This document shows, piece after piece, positions 10,119 through 23,870 of a stretch of 32,087 nucleotides of DNA; within the stretch, counting starts at the first letter, position 1; each line of letters opens with the position of its first letter. Where the stretch lies: contig NW_014577386.1 in assembly GCF_000485595.1 (NCBI RefSeq), positions 80,847 to 112,933 of the forward strand, given 5' to 3'. The position numbers were made by a program, and so were the translations under genes. Under the pieces are notes generated by a model. The model saw only the letters and a program-made list of their open reading frames with translations. It ran no database searches and had not been told where the DNA came from. The stretch is from Priapulus caudatus (lineage: Eukaryota; Priapulida; Priapulimorpha; Priapulimorphida; Priapulidae).

Positions 10119-10276
10119 GTGTACCAAGTGCTAGACAGTGAGAAGAAGCGCTATTTGGCTGTCAAATGTGTAGACCTAGATGGCGCTGATGATGTGACTA
10201 TTAAGTCGTATGAGAATGAGATAACACTACTGCGCAGGCTGGAGTACAGTGGAAAGGTCATCAAGCTTCACGACTA
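10119..10276 (+). CDS. TTK: TTK exon f: kinase N-lobe, catalytic Lys and helix C Glu
   Basis: The acceptor is TTTTACAG and the donor TA|GTAAGT. It encodes residues 604-655 and two bases of Tyr656. It carries the beta-3 lysine (LAVKCVDL, K619, codon 10164-10166) and the helix C glutamate in SYENEI (E637), which form the N-lobe salt bridge. The VKxxxLxxAD pattern and KVIKLHDY closely follow vertebrate TTK. Confidence 0.97.
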
Positions 10277-10720
10277 GTAAGTCACAAAGTCACAGTTTGT
10301 GCTTTGTCGCGAAAGCATACAGAGAATACTTGCTATGTACGGAGCGAGTTCCCACCTGCCCAGATCTGATGACTCAAGAGTATATGCTCTAACTGGCATT
10401 CAGGTTTAAAAGAACAACATTTTCACACGTGTGCCCGCTTTTGTTCGTTTTTATTTTCTGCAAAAACACTCGCTAGATTTTTACCTTTCTTTACTGAACT
10501 TGTTTGCAATTACACTCTTTTGATTTTATCACAATTCGTCAACAAGTCAAACATGGGTGTAATGGCTCGAGCATAACTGAAATCAGGAATTACCGCAATG
10601 CCAAGATAGGTTTCGTTATTCTTCGACTTTTACGATCTGCAACCTTGGCTTCTTGCCTCATGTGAGCTGGCTCCTGTGTGCATGCTTCGTGACACTCTAC
10701 TTGTATCTGTTCGTGGGTAG

Positions 10721-10887
10721 TGAGTACAACAAGCAGCAGAAGTGCCTTTATCTGCTGATGGAGTCCGGTGACACCGATCTCGCCGTGTGGCTGCGCAGTC
10801 GCAACAAGACGGGACAGAACACGCACGAGATGCGCATGTACTATTGGGCCGAGATGCTCAAGTGCGTCGCGATCATACACAAAGAAG
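10721..10887 (+). CDS. TTK: TTK exon g: kinase hinge and helix E
   Basis: The acceptor is GGGTAG and the donor G|GTACGC. The first base completes Tyr656; residues 657-711 follow, with one base of Gly712. It includes the gatekeeper and hinge LLMESGDTDL (Met669 as gatekeeper, then E-S-G). The hinge Ser replaces the Cys found after the first Glu in human TTK (MECG). The rest, YYWAEMLKCVAIIHKEG, is helix E leading into the catalytic loop. The open frame continuing from 10888 to 11075 is intron read-through. Confidence 0.95.
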
Positions 10888-11433
10888 GTACGCTGCCGAA
10901 CGCGCGTCACTTTCGCTGCCGTCGGAAGTCGTGGCCGCGTGCGCACGACAGTGAGCGCAACCGCATCTCTAGCTACTGCCACCTACCGTCTCGTTGCATG
11001 GCTAAAGTCAGCTCAAATGTGCGACCATCATTTACAAAGCGGTTGGGTCGGGCGTTCGTCACTCCACTGCTGTGAGATGTTGGTGCAAACTGCAGCAACC
11101 ACTTCTTGTGTACTAAGTACAGCGTACCTTCCCCCCAATAACAACGTCCGTAAGGATTGTTTTATGAAGACGTGTCTTTTAAGCGATGTGCCTGTTTATC
11201 TATCTATAACTTCACTGCGTTACATAATTGCAGTGACAGCTATATAAGCTAGAGCTACATTGAGCTGCAGTTTTGCTTTGTTAATGTCCTTCTTTATGTT
11301 GTGAAAAGATTGTGCCACGAGGAAATTGTTATGTTACAATTAATTAAATCTAGTACAGATGTTTTGATAATTATTCATCGTAAATGATATTTAGTAGGAA
11401 TTAGATATAATTGTTGTTTTTGTAATTGTTCAG

Positions 11434-11558
11434 GGATTGTCCACTCTGATCTGAAGCCAGCCAACTTCCTCATTGTGAGAGGTGAATTGAAACTGATCGA
11501 TTTTGGGATTGCAAATGCCATTCAGAAGGACAAGACAAGCATCACCAAGGATTATCAG
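11434..11558 (+). CDS. TTK: TTK exon h: catalytic loop and DFG
   Basis: The acceptor is TGTTCAG and the donor CAG|GTACTT. It encodes residues 713-753. It holds the catalytic loop HSDLKPAN, with Ser in place of the usual Arg of HRD as in vertebrate TTK, the proton acceptor Asp717 (11448-11450), and the magnesium-binding DFG at 11499-11507 (Asp734). The activation loop starts with [11 protein letters not shown]; Thr746 aligns with the human autophosphorylation site T676. A GT microsatellite begins just downstream at about 11579. Confidence 0.98.
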
Positions 11559-11578
11559 GTACTTATACTAATATATAT

Positions 11579-11668
11579 TTGTGTGTGTGTGCGTGTGTGT
11601 GTGTGTGTGTGCATGCGTGCGTGCGTGTGTGCGTGTGCCTGTGCCTGTACATTTGAGTGTGTGACACA
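11579..11668. repeat. GT/GC-rich microsatellite in TTK intron
   Basis: A (GT)n run with GC interruptions starts 20 bp after the exon h donor. The open frames here on both strands are due to the repeat. Confidence 0.85.
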
Positions 11669-11933
11669 CACATATTTGTTACATGCATGGCTGCAAAAAA
11701 ATACTGCATTGTAATTGGTGATGAGCAACAAAGTAGTGATGAGCAACAAAAGAAGGTTTGAACAAATGAACGAGGACAGTATATGAGATCTGATAATACT
11801 AAATAAGATATTAAAATTAGGTTTGAAATTTTGTCAAAATTTAAAGTTTATATTTATTTCATGTGGATTAAAATGGGGAATCGAAGAGCGAATCAAAATG
11901 TAACCTTAAACTTTCGACTATTTTTTAATCTAG

Positions 11934-12029
11934 ATGGGAACACTAAATTATATGAGTCCTGAGGCCATCCAGGATACATCGGATCCATTCCAATATGAGG
12001 CCGGTGGGAACAAGAAACACATCTACAAG
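11934..12029 (+). CDS. TTK: TTK exon i: activation-loop end and APE-equivalent
   Basis: The acceptor is AATCTAG and the donor AAG|GTATGC, both phase 0. It encodes residues 754-785. It starts MGTLNYMSPEA: Thr756 matches the P+1-loop Thr686 of human TTK, and SPE (11955-11963) stands for the usual APE. The following loop (IQDTSDPFQYEAGGNKKH) is the variable kinase insert also present in human TTK. The ATG at the exon start is coincidental and not a translation start. Confidence 0.95.
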
Positions 12030-12344
12030 GTATGCTCACGCACTTGTCATCTCACCAAGTCACCGTTTAACTATCGAGGGATCTTTCAGAGAGCATCAAC
12101 GTTAGCCATTGCTTACATAGCCCAGTGTGCTGCACTGAAACCATCTTTTTAGCAGTATCGTTGTACCTCCCCTCCCTGTATCCTGAATCTAAACCAGGTT
12201 TTTACCTGAACCCCTGCATTTTGCATTAATACTGGGTTTTCAGCCATAACCCTGTATTCCCCTTTCCTGAATCGCAGCGAGGTTTCTAGCCTCACGTGCT
12301 AACGTTTTTATCTCGTCTTCACATTTGCTATGGTCTTCGTGCAG

Positions 12345-12521
12345 GTCGGAGTGAAGGCGGACGTGTGGTCGCTGGGATGCATCCTCTACAACATGGCGTA
12401 TGGGAAGACTCCCTTCCAGCACATCACGAACCAGATAGCAAAGCTGCAGGCCATCATAAACCCGGCTTACGACATCAAGTACCCCGACTGTGGGGAACCC
12501 GAACTTGTAGACACGCTGAAG
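12345..12521 (+). CDS. TTK: TTK exon j: kinase C-lobe, helix F and G
   Basis: The acceptor is GTGCAG and the donor AAG|GTAGGT. It encodes residues 786-844 in phase 0 at both ends. It contains [14 protein letters not shown] (helix F; the Asp anchors the catalytic loop) and [19 protein letters not shown], the strongest TTK signature in the window; human TTK has YGKTPFQQIINQISKLHAI. It leads on to the YDIKYPD segment. Confidence 0.98.
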
Positions 12522-12845
12522 GTAGGTGCGGCTGTCATTGGCTGCTAGTTAAATTCTGTCTGGGTTGCTTGGCGTTATTAGGGATGATAGGTACGAGAGT
12601 GGTAATGATGGATGTCACTGGAATATTTCTTCTGGCTGAATTTTTATTTTGGGGCATATTTAAAACATCCATCATTGTTGGAACGATTCAATGGATGTAT
12701 GTGTCATCATGCATGGCTACGCAAGTGGTGATGTTAATTTATTAAGATATGTTGTTCTTGTTGTCATGTGCAGTACTAGTAAGTTATGTTAACATGATGT
12801 GAGTATTTAAAAGCATCTGTAGCCTGCCTCCCATTTCAAGCCTTT

Positions 12846-13920
12846 TTAGCTCATCTGACATAGTCAGATGCAGCTTGTAGAATCGCTTGATCGTCCGTCC
12901 GTCCGTCCGTCCGTCCGTCCGGTCGTCCGGTCGTCCGTCAACAGTTGGGCACAAATCTTAACCGCTTGACGTACGGTCACGATATTCGGCACATTGGGGG
13001 GATCGTCAAAACGAGTTGGGCTGTCGAAGCTGGGGGTCAAAGGTCAAAGGTCAAGAGGTGTAAAAGAAGGGGGAACATTCACTCCTTAACTTAAGGTATA
13101 GGGAGAAAATGCAGAATTGCGGCACAAATCTAAACGGCTCGACCTAGGCTCGTGATAGTCGGTGTATAGCATCATGGTAGGAAAAGCCATCACTGTGCAG
13201 AAATTGGAGGTCACAGGTCAAAGGTTAATGGGCACAGGGCAGATTTTAGACATTTTCTGAGGACATGGTCTGACGGAGCGATTGAAAAACTTTTTTGTTT
13301 CAGCGGTGACCTAGCATTTTTATGGCATTATTGAAAGGACCATGAAATCTACTTTCAGCTGACATGCGAAGAGTAAGTGTCAGATAACCTTTTGACCCTC
13401 AAGAGGAGGGTTAAACATGGATTTGTTGACTGTCTGTTAGAAAGAATTTGACTGCCGGGTTTGCTAGTAGAATCTATACATGCCTGGATGTATGAGGCTA
13501 CAATGTCACAGTGAAATTTCAAAAGCTAAATTTGGTTAAAGAAGGTTTATGCTCCTTAAATCGTATAATTTATATGGCATTCTGTAGTGTCAGTATGTTA
13601 CATGTAACGTATGCTGCTGCCAGTGCATGTGTTGGGGCAGTTTTTGCCTGCGTTAATTGGTTGCAGGTGGCAGCTCTCTATTTGCAGCCTGTAGGCTTGC
13701 GTAGGTAAATGGATGAGTGCTTACCTATTCTGTCTTGCAAATAGTTGTTGCTACTACGAATGATGGGAGCTTCCATCTTTAATCTGAAGACACTTAAACG
13801 TACGCGCCATCTCGTGGCAACTTTCATAACGATCCCAACGAACATTCTTTTGAGAAGGTTCCTGATACCATCTCTGTGCATTCCACTATTTCGGCGTGTA
13901 TGTGAACACATTTGGGACTA
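12846..13920 (+). repeat. Interspersed repeat, copy 2, with extended 3' part
   Basis: The TTAGCTCATCTGACATAGTC head is followed by a (GTCC)n run at about 12894-12930, triple AGGTCA-like half sites at 13035-13053, and the GAGGAGGGTTAAACATGG end near 13420. Downstream sequence also matches copy 3: ATGAGGCTACA near 13492, GGTTTAYGCTCC near 13543, and GCGCCATCTCG-GGCAACT near 13805. So the family is about 1 kb long in this version. It fills most of the intron between TTK exons j and k. Confidence 0.78.
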
Positions 13921-14103
13921 ACAGGGTTTACTAGAATCCCACCACTCCACCACAGAGTCACCGCAGTAGACGTTAGATGAGCGCTGTCGCTATGCGGCAC
14001 TTGTTATATATATATATTATTCAGTTATAGTCATATGTTTAAGGTTTCCCTAAGTGTATACACTCGTAATTTTGTTGCTAAATATCGAATGGATGGATTT
14101 CAG

Positions 14104-14182
14104 AAATGTCTCGACAGGGACCCAAAGAAGAGAGCATCCATCGCTGATTTACTGAATCATCCATATCTTAACAAGAAACGAG
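14104..14182 (+). CDS. TTK: TTK exon k: kinase C-lobe end
   Basis: The acceptor is GATTTCAG and the donor G|GTAAGC. It encodes residues 845-870 and one base of Ala871. KCLDRDPKKRASIADLLNHP carries the conserved Arg of kinase subdomain XI that pairs with the SPE Glu, and ends the kinase domain. It is separated from exon j by a 1.58-kb intron mostly filled by an interspersed repeat (12846-13920). Confidence 0.96.
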
Positions 14183-14405
14183 GTAAGCCTTCACACTAGT
14201 GATTGTCCCACTGTGTGATCAATTATAATCGATTATCATCTTTTGGGTGTAACCGATCATCGATTATGAAATTCGCACTGATTCCCATCGCAACTTCACA
14301 CGTGCATCATGGTGTAAACACTCAATGGATCAGAGTAATCTACGTGATCATTCGCTTGCCTTTTCTTCACTTCACTTGTCAGGTTTCATTGTCTTAATCT
14401 TTCAG

Positions 14406-14509
14406 CCGCTGATGTCAGTACGTTGACGGAAGACAAGCTGAAGAAGATACTGCTGCAGATCCAGCAAGCAGACGTAAACTCACCCACGACACTATCGGCC
14501 ATTACAAGG
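14406..14509 (+). CDS. TTK: TTK exon l: C-terminal extension
   Basis: The acceptor is CTTTCAG and the donor AGG|GTACGG. It encodes residues 872-905. The helical stretch TEDKLKKILLQIQ and the VNSPTTL segment resemble the human tail after the kinase domain (a predicted helix, then LNSPNSI). This tail helps kinetochore targeting in vertebrates; that is family knowledge. Confidence 0.88.
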
Positions 14510-14661
14510 GTACGGTCGAGTGGCCAGCTACTGGACCGCACTGCGCAGTGCCACAGTAGTACCTCCTTAACACGATACTCTCGGGGCAATTCTTTCAATA
14601 GTTATGGTAGCTAGTATCTTTATAGTGAAAAAGTCCTAAAAAAGCACGTTTACTGTTGTAG

Positions 14662-14727
14662 GGAGTGATTCAGAACCTGCAGTCTGGAAAAGAAGTTGAC
14701 ATATCTTCCATTCTCAGCAAGAGACAG
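14662..14727 (+). CDS. TTK: TTK exon m: C-terminal extension
   Basis: The acceptor is TTGTAG and the donor CAG|GTAGGC, phase 0 at both ends. It encodes 22 residues (GVIQNLQSGKEVDISSILSK, then RQ). No motif was recognised. Its position, phases and helix-like composition fit the TTK tail. Confidence 0.8.
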
Positions 14728-14876
14728 GTAGGCGAACAGTGTCTGAAATTAGTGTGTTACTTGCCATTACGCTAATCATTTCTCGGCATGTATCCATAAT
14801 GAACGGATGCGTGTCAGACGCTGCCGTCCGTATCCAGACGCCCACCTTATCGAGTCATATGGTTTTGTTTTGCTAG

Positions 14877-14909
14877 GCTGCACAGAGTGGTTCCAGCTCA
14901 CCAGTGTGA
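14877..14909 (+). CDS. TTK: TTK exon n: last coding exon and stop
   Basis: After a TTTTGCTAG acceptor the frame reads ten residues, AAQSGSSSPV, then TGA at 14907-14909. The short polar end is like other TTK C-termini. If exon m were not spliced, its frame would read on past the donor into the intron. The 3' UTR follows and contains a GA-rich stretch; I could not fix a polyadenylation site. Confidence 0.75.
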   Translation, partial: AAQSGSSSPV

Positions 14910-15635
14910 CGATTCAACCACGGGTGCAGTGACACGCACATCTTGCACAAAAGTGACGACGCAGAGAGAGAGAGAGAGAGCGAAAGAGAGATTAGGGGAG
15001 GGTAAAACACAGAGTGAGTGAGAGAGAGAGAGCTGGAGTTATAAACTCTACGGGAAGGTGCCTACGTGCAGGGCAAGCTTAATTAGCTCGTAATGGTGAG
15101 GGTGGTTACTTTGTGATCACCAGTCGTTCACTGTTATGAGTTTATTTGGATCTGTGATTACCAACGCTATTATATATATTTAGTTAAAAATACACAACCA
15201 CACCACATGGTAGTGAAGTTCCAAAAGAAATATTTAGTTCTAAATTGCTAATATTTGTGTAATAGTGAACCAAATAACAAGATGGATTTCTGTAGCGTAT
15301 TTAATTTGTCTATTAACGACAACAAATCAAGTTACAGTATTGCTATTTCTTTCGTGCACGTTAATTTCTATATAATAATTTTAAGGTATATATACCCTAC
15401 AAGATAAATGTATATCTCGTAGTTACCACTGAAATATTGATAGCAGCAAAGATGAGAATAATTTCTGTAAAGAAAAGATTGGGAGAAAGTGGCCACTTCA
15501 GTATAAATATTTCCCATTTCTTATCACTGATTAAAATCGGCATCCAAAATTTATGATCTTGTCATAAATTTTATGCTTGGGCTCTCATGACTACCTCAGG
15601 AGGGAAAATGCGATCAGGTTAAATTTCACACATGT
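14910..15635. other. TTK 3' flank, no further gene seen
   Basis: This stretch should contain the TTK 3' UTR. A GA-rich microsatellite lies at about 14963-15034. The rest is AT-rich with no coding signal. Confidence 0.6.
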
Positions 15636-16240
15636 TTACTGGGCTAGTAGAGATTTCCCCTTCATGGCTAGACATGTTGTAATTGAAAATGTGGTATCGC
15701 TTTTGTGATTGATATAAGATGACATATTAAAGGTGATTTGCAAGGCATTGACCCATGTGGAGAGTTTGTTGGCGTCGTCCTGGAGAAATTGATCTGTCTT
15801 GTTGGACTGTCTTGAAGTCGGAAGACTTGACCTCGCTATATACACTATATGTTGCAGTGAGCGAACAGACGTATCTGTGAGGTGATGACATAAGTCTTTG
15901 TATATACACATTGGCTCCAGAACAATACCGTGTGAGCTTTCACTTGCTGTACCTTCGCAGGTTTGCTATGGATGCCACGTATGTTAGAACGGTTTTTTAG
16001 GAAGGCTCTTATCCTACCAAGGATGCTGTATAGTGTTGTTTTTTGCATCAAACTCATTGCGGAATTAAGGTGAAATATTTGACTTATTTTTTGGTGTTTG
16101 TTGGTTTGGCCCAGTCGTGTATAGATGAAATATGGCTGGTGTGTAGGTGGTTTCCTATGTCATTGTTCGCCTGTTCCTTTGAGTTTATTGATAATCTTGT
16201 CTATTTTATGCGTTAGCCACTTGATTTTCCACCTACACTA
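15636..16240 (-). pseudogene. Non-LTR retrotransposon reverse transcriptase, degraded
   Basis: Read on the minus strand in shifting frames, the order of peptides follows a jockey/CR1-like reverse transcriptase: a basic linker (IKWLTHKIDKIINKLKGTG), RIRAFLKNR then GIHSKPAKV, a broken SGVPQGTVL-P-YINDL region (HTVLFWS / KDLCHHLTDTSV), the place of the FADD catalytic motif (now RLFAHCN or RSLQHIV), and LQDDANKLSTWVNALQITFN. At least two frameshifts and loss of the FADD aspartates show it is dead. Family assignment rests on memory of the RT consensus. The linker part (16060-16240) is less certain. Confidence 0.72.
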
Positions 16241-17264
16241 AAAAGGCTACTTAATTATGGCATGCCTTGGTCAGTTTGTTTGGAATGTTTATTTTCTTCA
16301 TAGCAGCGGTAAATGAGAATGGATAACGGTTTCGTTTTTTTCAGTTCAGTGTATTGTTTGCTGGGTCTAGGTGAAATCATTTTGTTCATTATGTTTATAA
16401 TTGGTAATATTTGCATGGGTGGTACCTTCCTCCTTGATATATATGTATTTCTGTGAATATGCGTGTAACTACTATTCGCGGCATCCGAATTATCGACTGG
16501 ATCGGATGTCCAGTAGTCGAGAAGCCCTGCGACCGATTGTCATTGGTGTAATTTACTTTGAGGGCCCATTTTCAGAAACACAAGCAGTTATGACTACCAA
16601 ACGTATGAAATGGCATGACATTTGCATGACACTTCACCTCAAAAGTCACGCCATGTTAGACTTATGAACTCATAACGACAACGGGCCCCTGAAGTGCGGT
16701 AACCAACCAGTGTCTATCGTCACAAATATACATATAAACAAAAGGATGTCAATATATAACACAGAGTTCGCCGTTTGATTTATACTGCATTATTTTGCTT
16801 ACGTATGTATACCTCTATCTATATAGCGACTTTTGTTGGTCACGAGGCCAAGGCACTTCCACAAATTCTTAAATAACATACGATCCGGCTCCTTATATGA
16901 TATTACGATAATGATTATTTTGTCATATTAGATGTACGGCAATATGACGATAAGCTACATAATAGACATACTGGGCTCTAGAATGCCAAGAGGTATTCGA
17001 TACCTATAAGGAAATGGGTGCGGCTTCCTTTACTTTCAATTAAGCATATTATTCAGAACAATTAAATTTAAGAAAATATTGTTGCGTACATATGTTTTAT
17101 GGATTGGGCGGCGTTTCTATTCGACGTTTATTTATTTTCACATATGCTGGGCGGGCTTTTTCACGATTTCAAGACATACATCTCGGATAAGATTAGGCTG
17201 AGTAAGAGGCCGGGGTAGTTTTATTATTTGTATCATTCATTTAAATTTAATCTTAGTTTATGAC
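16241..17264. other. Intergenic AT-rich sequence
   Basis: Apart from the possible MITE at 16557-16698 I see no gene. The frame at 16401-16667 has no recognisable features. Confidence 0.5.
16557..16698. mobile_element. Possible MITE with GGGCCC-type ends
   Basis: ACTTTGAGGGCCCATTT on the left faces AACGGGCCCCTGAAGT on the right, with internal GTTATGA/TCATAAC pairing. The arms are short and imperfect and I find no clear target duplication. Confidence 0.35.
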
Positions 17265-17265
17265 A

Positions 17266-17269
<4 letters not shown>

Positions 17270-17327
<58 letters not shown>

Positions 17328-17546
17328 AGTGCGTGCACGTGAGTGCGTGCACGTGAGTGCGTGCGTGTGCGAGTCTGCGTGTGTGTGCGTGAGTGCGTGC
17401 GGGTCTGCGTGAGTGCGTGCGGGTCTGCGTGAGTGCGTGCGTGTGTGTGCGTGCGGGTCTGCGTGTGTGTGCGTGCGGGTCTGCGTGTGTGTGCGTGAGT
17501 GCGTGGGGGGTCTGCGTGTGTGTGCGTGAGTGCGTGCGGGTCTGCG
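17270..17546. repeat. GT microsatellite grading into GTGCGTGAGTGCGTGC repeats
   Basis: About 50 bp of pure (GT)n are followed by interrupted 8- to 16-bp repeats (GTGAGTGCGTGC, GGGTCTGCGTGTGT). It directly precedes the satellite array. The 143-aa minus-strand frame here is all Thr-His and Arg-Thr-His repeats from the microsatellite. Confidence 0.9.
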
Positions 17547-21450
<3,904 letters not shown>

Positions 21451-22418
21451 TTTTTCTCGGTAGAATCGGGCCCCTATCTAGGCCCTATCTGGATGCTGTT
21501 AGCGTTGAATTGGCATGTCTGTGTGTGCATTTAAATAAGTAAGTGGTGTGTATGTTTCTACTCCCATGTATTTTGATGCTTTTTTCCACTTTTTGAACAG
21601 TTTCTTTAATTTTGTAGCTTTAGTAATAAGTGCACTCGATCATTTTATCTGTACTATTGAATAGAAAGATAGCACACATACAGACAAAATATAATATTAA
21701 TAACGTACAAATCAGTGCGTTTCTACATCGCATTTGCTATTAGGAACGATGGCGATGGACGCATAAAAGTTTCCTATTCTGCCAAGTGATGGCGCTAGTA
21801 TCGGCAATGAAGCAGTAATCGGCGTCATCGTAAACTATACTTATTGAAATATTTTGGTAAATATTGTCATAACAAAGCATAGTAATTTATATTTTGGTAC
21901 TGTATTAAATGTATTCTGGTGTAAACCTTCATTTTATAATCGATCCTTACACGCGTTGCACATGCTTCATCATTCATGTGGCAAATCATTCTTTGATTAT
22001 CGCGCTTTCAATCTGAATTAGGCTTGACTACTGACACTGTGATACAAATACAATGTACAAATAAATAGTTACTTTGTTTTAATTGCGATGTTCACGCGGC
22101 AAGTTCAGGGGAGGAAGGTTACTGTAGACTGTGCAGCACAGGCACTCACGAGTTAACAAACCCGTTACACAAAGGATGCTTACAGAAAAGTCATGACATA
22201 ACTGTTTGTTTGTGTAGCTGCTGCTCTTGTACCATATAATGATATATATCTCTTGTTGCCATGGCATTACAGGGACATTGCAGGCAGGCCTGTGGCAGTA
22301 GAACAAGTATAGAAACAAGGGGCTATAGTACTAGAGTTAGCATTGTTTGTGGTGCTCCAGCAAACTTACGTGAATTCAGTTTTCATACGGATTTAACCCT
22401 ACCCTGTTTGGTAAAGGG
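21451..22418. other. Intergenic sequence, no gene seen
   Basis: AT-rich sequence without a coding signal. At 22319-22338 GGGGCTATAGTACTAGAG matches the terminal sequence of the element that starts at 22419, so a fragment of the same family lies just outside it. Confidence 0.55.
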
Positions 22419-22585
22419 TAGCTCTAGTACTATAGCTTGCGTACAGTGACTGCTGCAGGGATATAGAACATCTTGAACTAGATTTCACAGCTGCACCAGC
22501 TCCCCAAAGTTCCCACGAAAAATCGCTTACAAAACGCAAAATGTTCGGGCTTTTTAACGCATCTATCTAAAGGCTTTCATTTTTA

Positions 22586-22684
22586 GGGGGCGCGATCGCG
22601 CGCGATCGCGCTCCACCGCGCACCCCAAATTGTGCCCACTGCGCACCCCAAATTGTGCCCACTGCGCACCCCAAATTGTGCCGT
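22586..22684. repeat. GCGATCGC pair and 23-bp tandem repeat
   Basis: Two GCGATCGC palindromes lie at about 22587-22611. Three units of CACCCCAAATTGTGCCCACT plus GCG follow at 22621, 22644 and 22667. Confidence 0.88.
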
Positions 22685-23343
22685 GGTGCGTGCATCATCG
22701 CGCCTCATAAAAGTGGTTGAAATATCAAGCACCAAAAGTCCCTTAGTACTACTAGTAATACTGGCAATGCCACCTGTCACAATTATTACAAAGGTTAGCG
22801 ACACACAACAATTTGTGGTGTGTAAGTAAGTTAAAGTAACTGAATGTATGACAGAGGTACAGGTTACTACCCTCTGGTTTATACAACTAGACAACAGCAT
22901 CCAAATACAGGTACCTACACGGTAGCCACAAGTTACCTGCTCGTTTTCCACTATACGTGGCGAGAAGTGGTTTTCTGCCAACGTGAAACAGTCGTAGGGC
23001 TAGAGGGGCTACATACGTGGCTACTACGTACAAGTAATTTGGCTAGTTGTTGATGGATTGTGATGATATTTTGTGCTGAAATATTCAGGTACATGGATTA
23101 GACTAGTCTCTAAGGATGAAGATCAGAATAAATATAACAAGTTTATTTTTACATCTGATCAACTCTTTTATTAATCTGTGTGCTAGTGTTGGGTTCTTGG
23201 ATGAAAAGAATGTAATCATGACGAAGCCATTGAATGAATGAAGGTGAAGATGAATGATAATCAGTAGATTGACATGACATCCCAATTTTCGTTTTGGATT
23301 TCACTCTAGACTGAGGATTGGTCATGATTCCATCATCACACTC

Positions 23344-23505
23344 CAAGAGGCATGATGGAGAGCCCTTTTAAGGGTGTGATTTTTAGTGGAGCTCTCCATC
23401 ATGCCTCTTAAGGGTGTGATTTTTTATTGGAGCTCTCCATCATGCCTCTTAAGGGTGTGATTTTTTATTGGAGCTCTCCATCATGCCTCTTAAGGGTGTG
23501 ATTAT
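23344..23505. repeat. 41-bp tandem repeat with an inverted leading copy
   Basis: GCTCTCCATCATGCCTCTTA starts at 23391, 23432 and 23473 (period 41), each followed by AGGGTGTGATTTTT. At 23345-23363 the inverse, AAGAGGCATGATGGAGAGC, stands in front, so the array can fold into a hairpin. Confidence 0.88.
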
Positions 23506-23581
23506 GGAGCGTGAAAAGACCACCTATGGTGTCCTAGGGGAGTCATTAGTAGTCCTGTACTTTTCAAATCTGAAAGCCTGT

Positions 23582-23719
23582 ATCTACGTGGACATCTTAC
23601 CTATCTTTTTGAACAATTTCCACAACTTTACACCATGTATTTATGCATTTAAATGCATAAATACATGGTGTAAAGTTGTGGAAAGTGTTCAAAAAGATGG
23701 GTGAGATGTCCACATAGAT
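23582..23719. repeat. 138-bp near-perfect palindrome
   Basis: The two 69-bp arms meet at GCATTTAAATGC (centre between 23650 and 23651) with no loop and differ at about four positions. It lies inside the 1,449-bp element next to its right TIR. A transcript would fold into a long hairpin. Confidence 0.93.
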
Positions 23720-23870
23720 AGATAAGTGTTAAAAAGCCCGATCATTTTGCATTTTGTAAGCGATTTTACGTGGGAACTTTGGGGAGCTGGTGCAGCTGCG
23801 AAATCTAGTTCAAGATGTTCTATAGCCCTGCGGCAGTCACTGTACGCGGGCTATAGTACTAGAGCAAGGT

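Larger units (their letters stand above)
4033..14909 (+). other. TTK: TTK/MPS1 spindle-checkpoint kinase gene, 3' part, 14 exons
   Basis: This is the overall gene model. Joining 4033-4173, 7143-7279, 7815-9074, 9212-9347, 9589-9724, 10119-10276, 10721-10887, 11434-11558, 11934-12029, 12345-12521, 14104-14182, 14406-14509, 14662-14727 and 14877-14909 gives 937 codons plus a stop without any frame break, and every intron has GT-AG ends. TTK phosphorylates KNL1 MELT motifs at unattached kinetochores and starts the spindle assembly checkpoint; this is family knowledge. The kinase domain runs from about residue 583 to 865, counted from the first full codon at 4034. Human TTK has 857 residues in total. 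This protein reaches 937 without its N-terminal TPR region, so its disordered middle is longer. The 5' exons were not found in 1-4032. Confidence 0.93.
22419..23867. mobile_element. 1,449-bp non-autonomous DNA transposon with ~150-bp TIRs
   Basis: The left TIR (22419 to ~22570: GCTCTAGTACTATAGC, GTACAGTGACTG, CAGCTCCCCAAAGTTCCCAC, AAATCGCTTACAAAA) is mirrored at ~23715-23867. GGTAAAGGG is repeated perfectly at 22410-22418 and 23868-23876, a 9-bp target duplication. A 9-bp duplication with long TIRs fits Mutator-like elements (inference). The inside has no transposase; it holds GCGATCGC repeats, 23-bp and 41-bp tandem repeats and a long hairpin. The 132-aa minus-strand frame at 22583-22981 has no recognisable domain. 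Confidence 0.85.

Noticed and set aside
10888-11247. Open frames continuing after TTK exon g
   Set aside because: They are intron read-through; the phase-matched exon h at 11434 carries the conserved catalytic loop.
22583-22981. 132-aa minus-strand frame as a transposase or cargo gene
   Set aside because: No domain recognised and it spans the 23-bp tandem repeat and GCGATCGC block.
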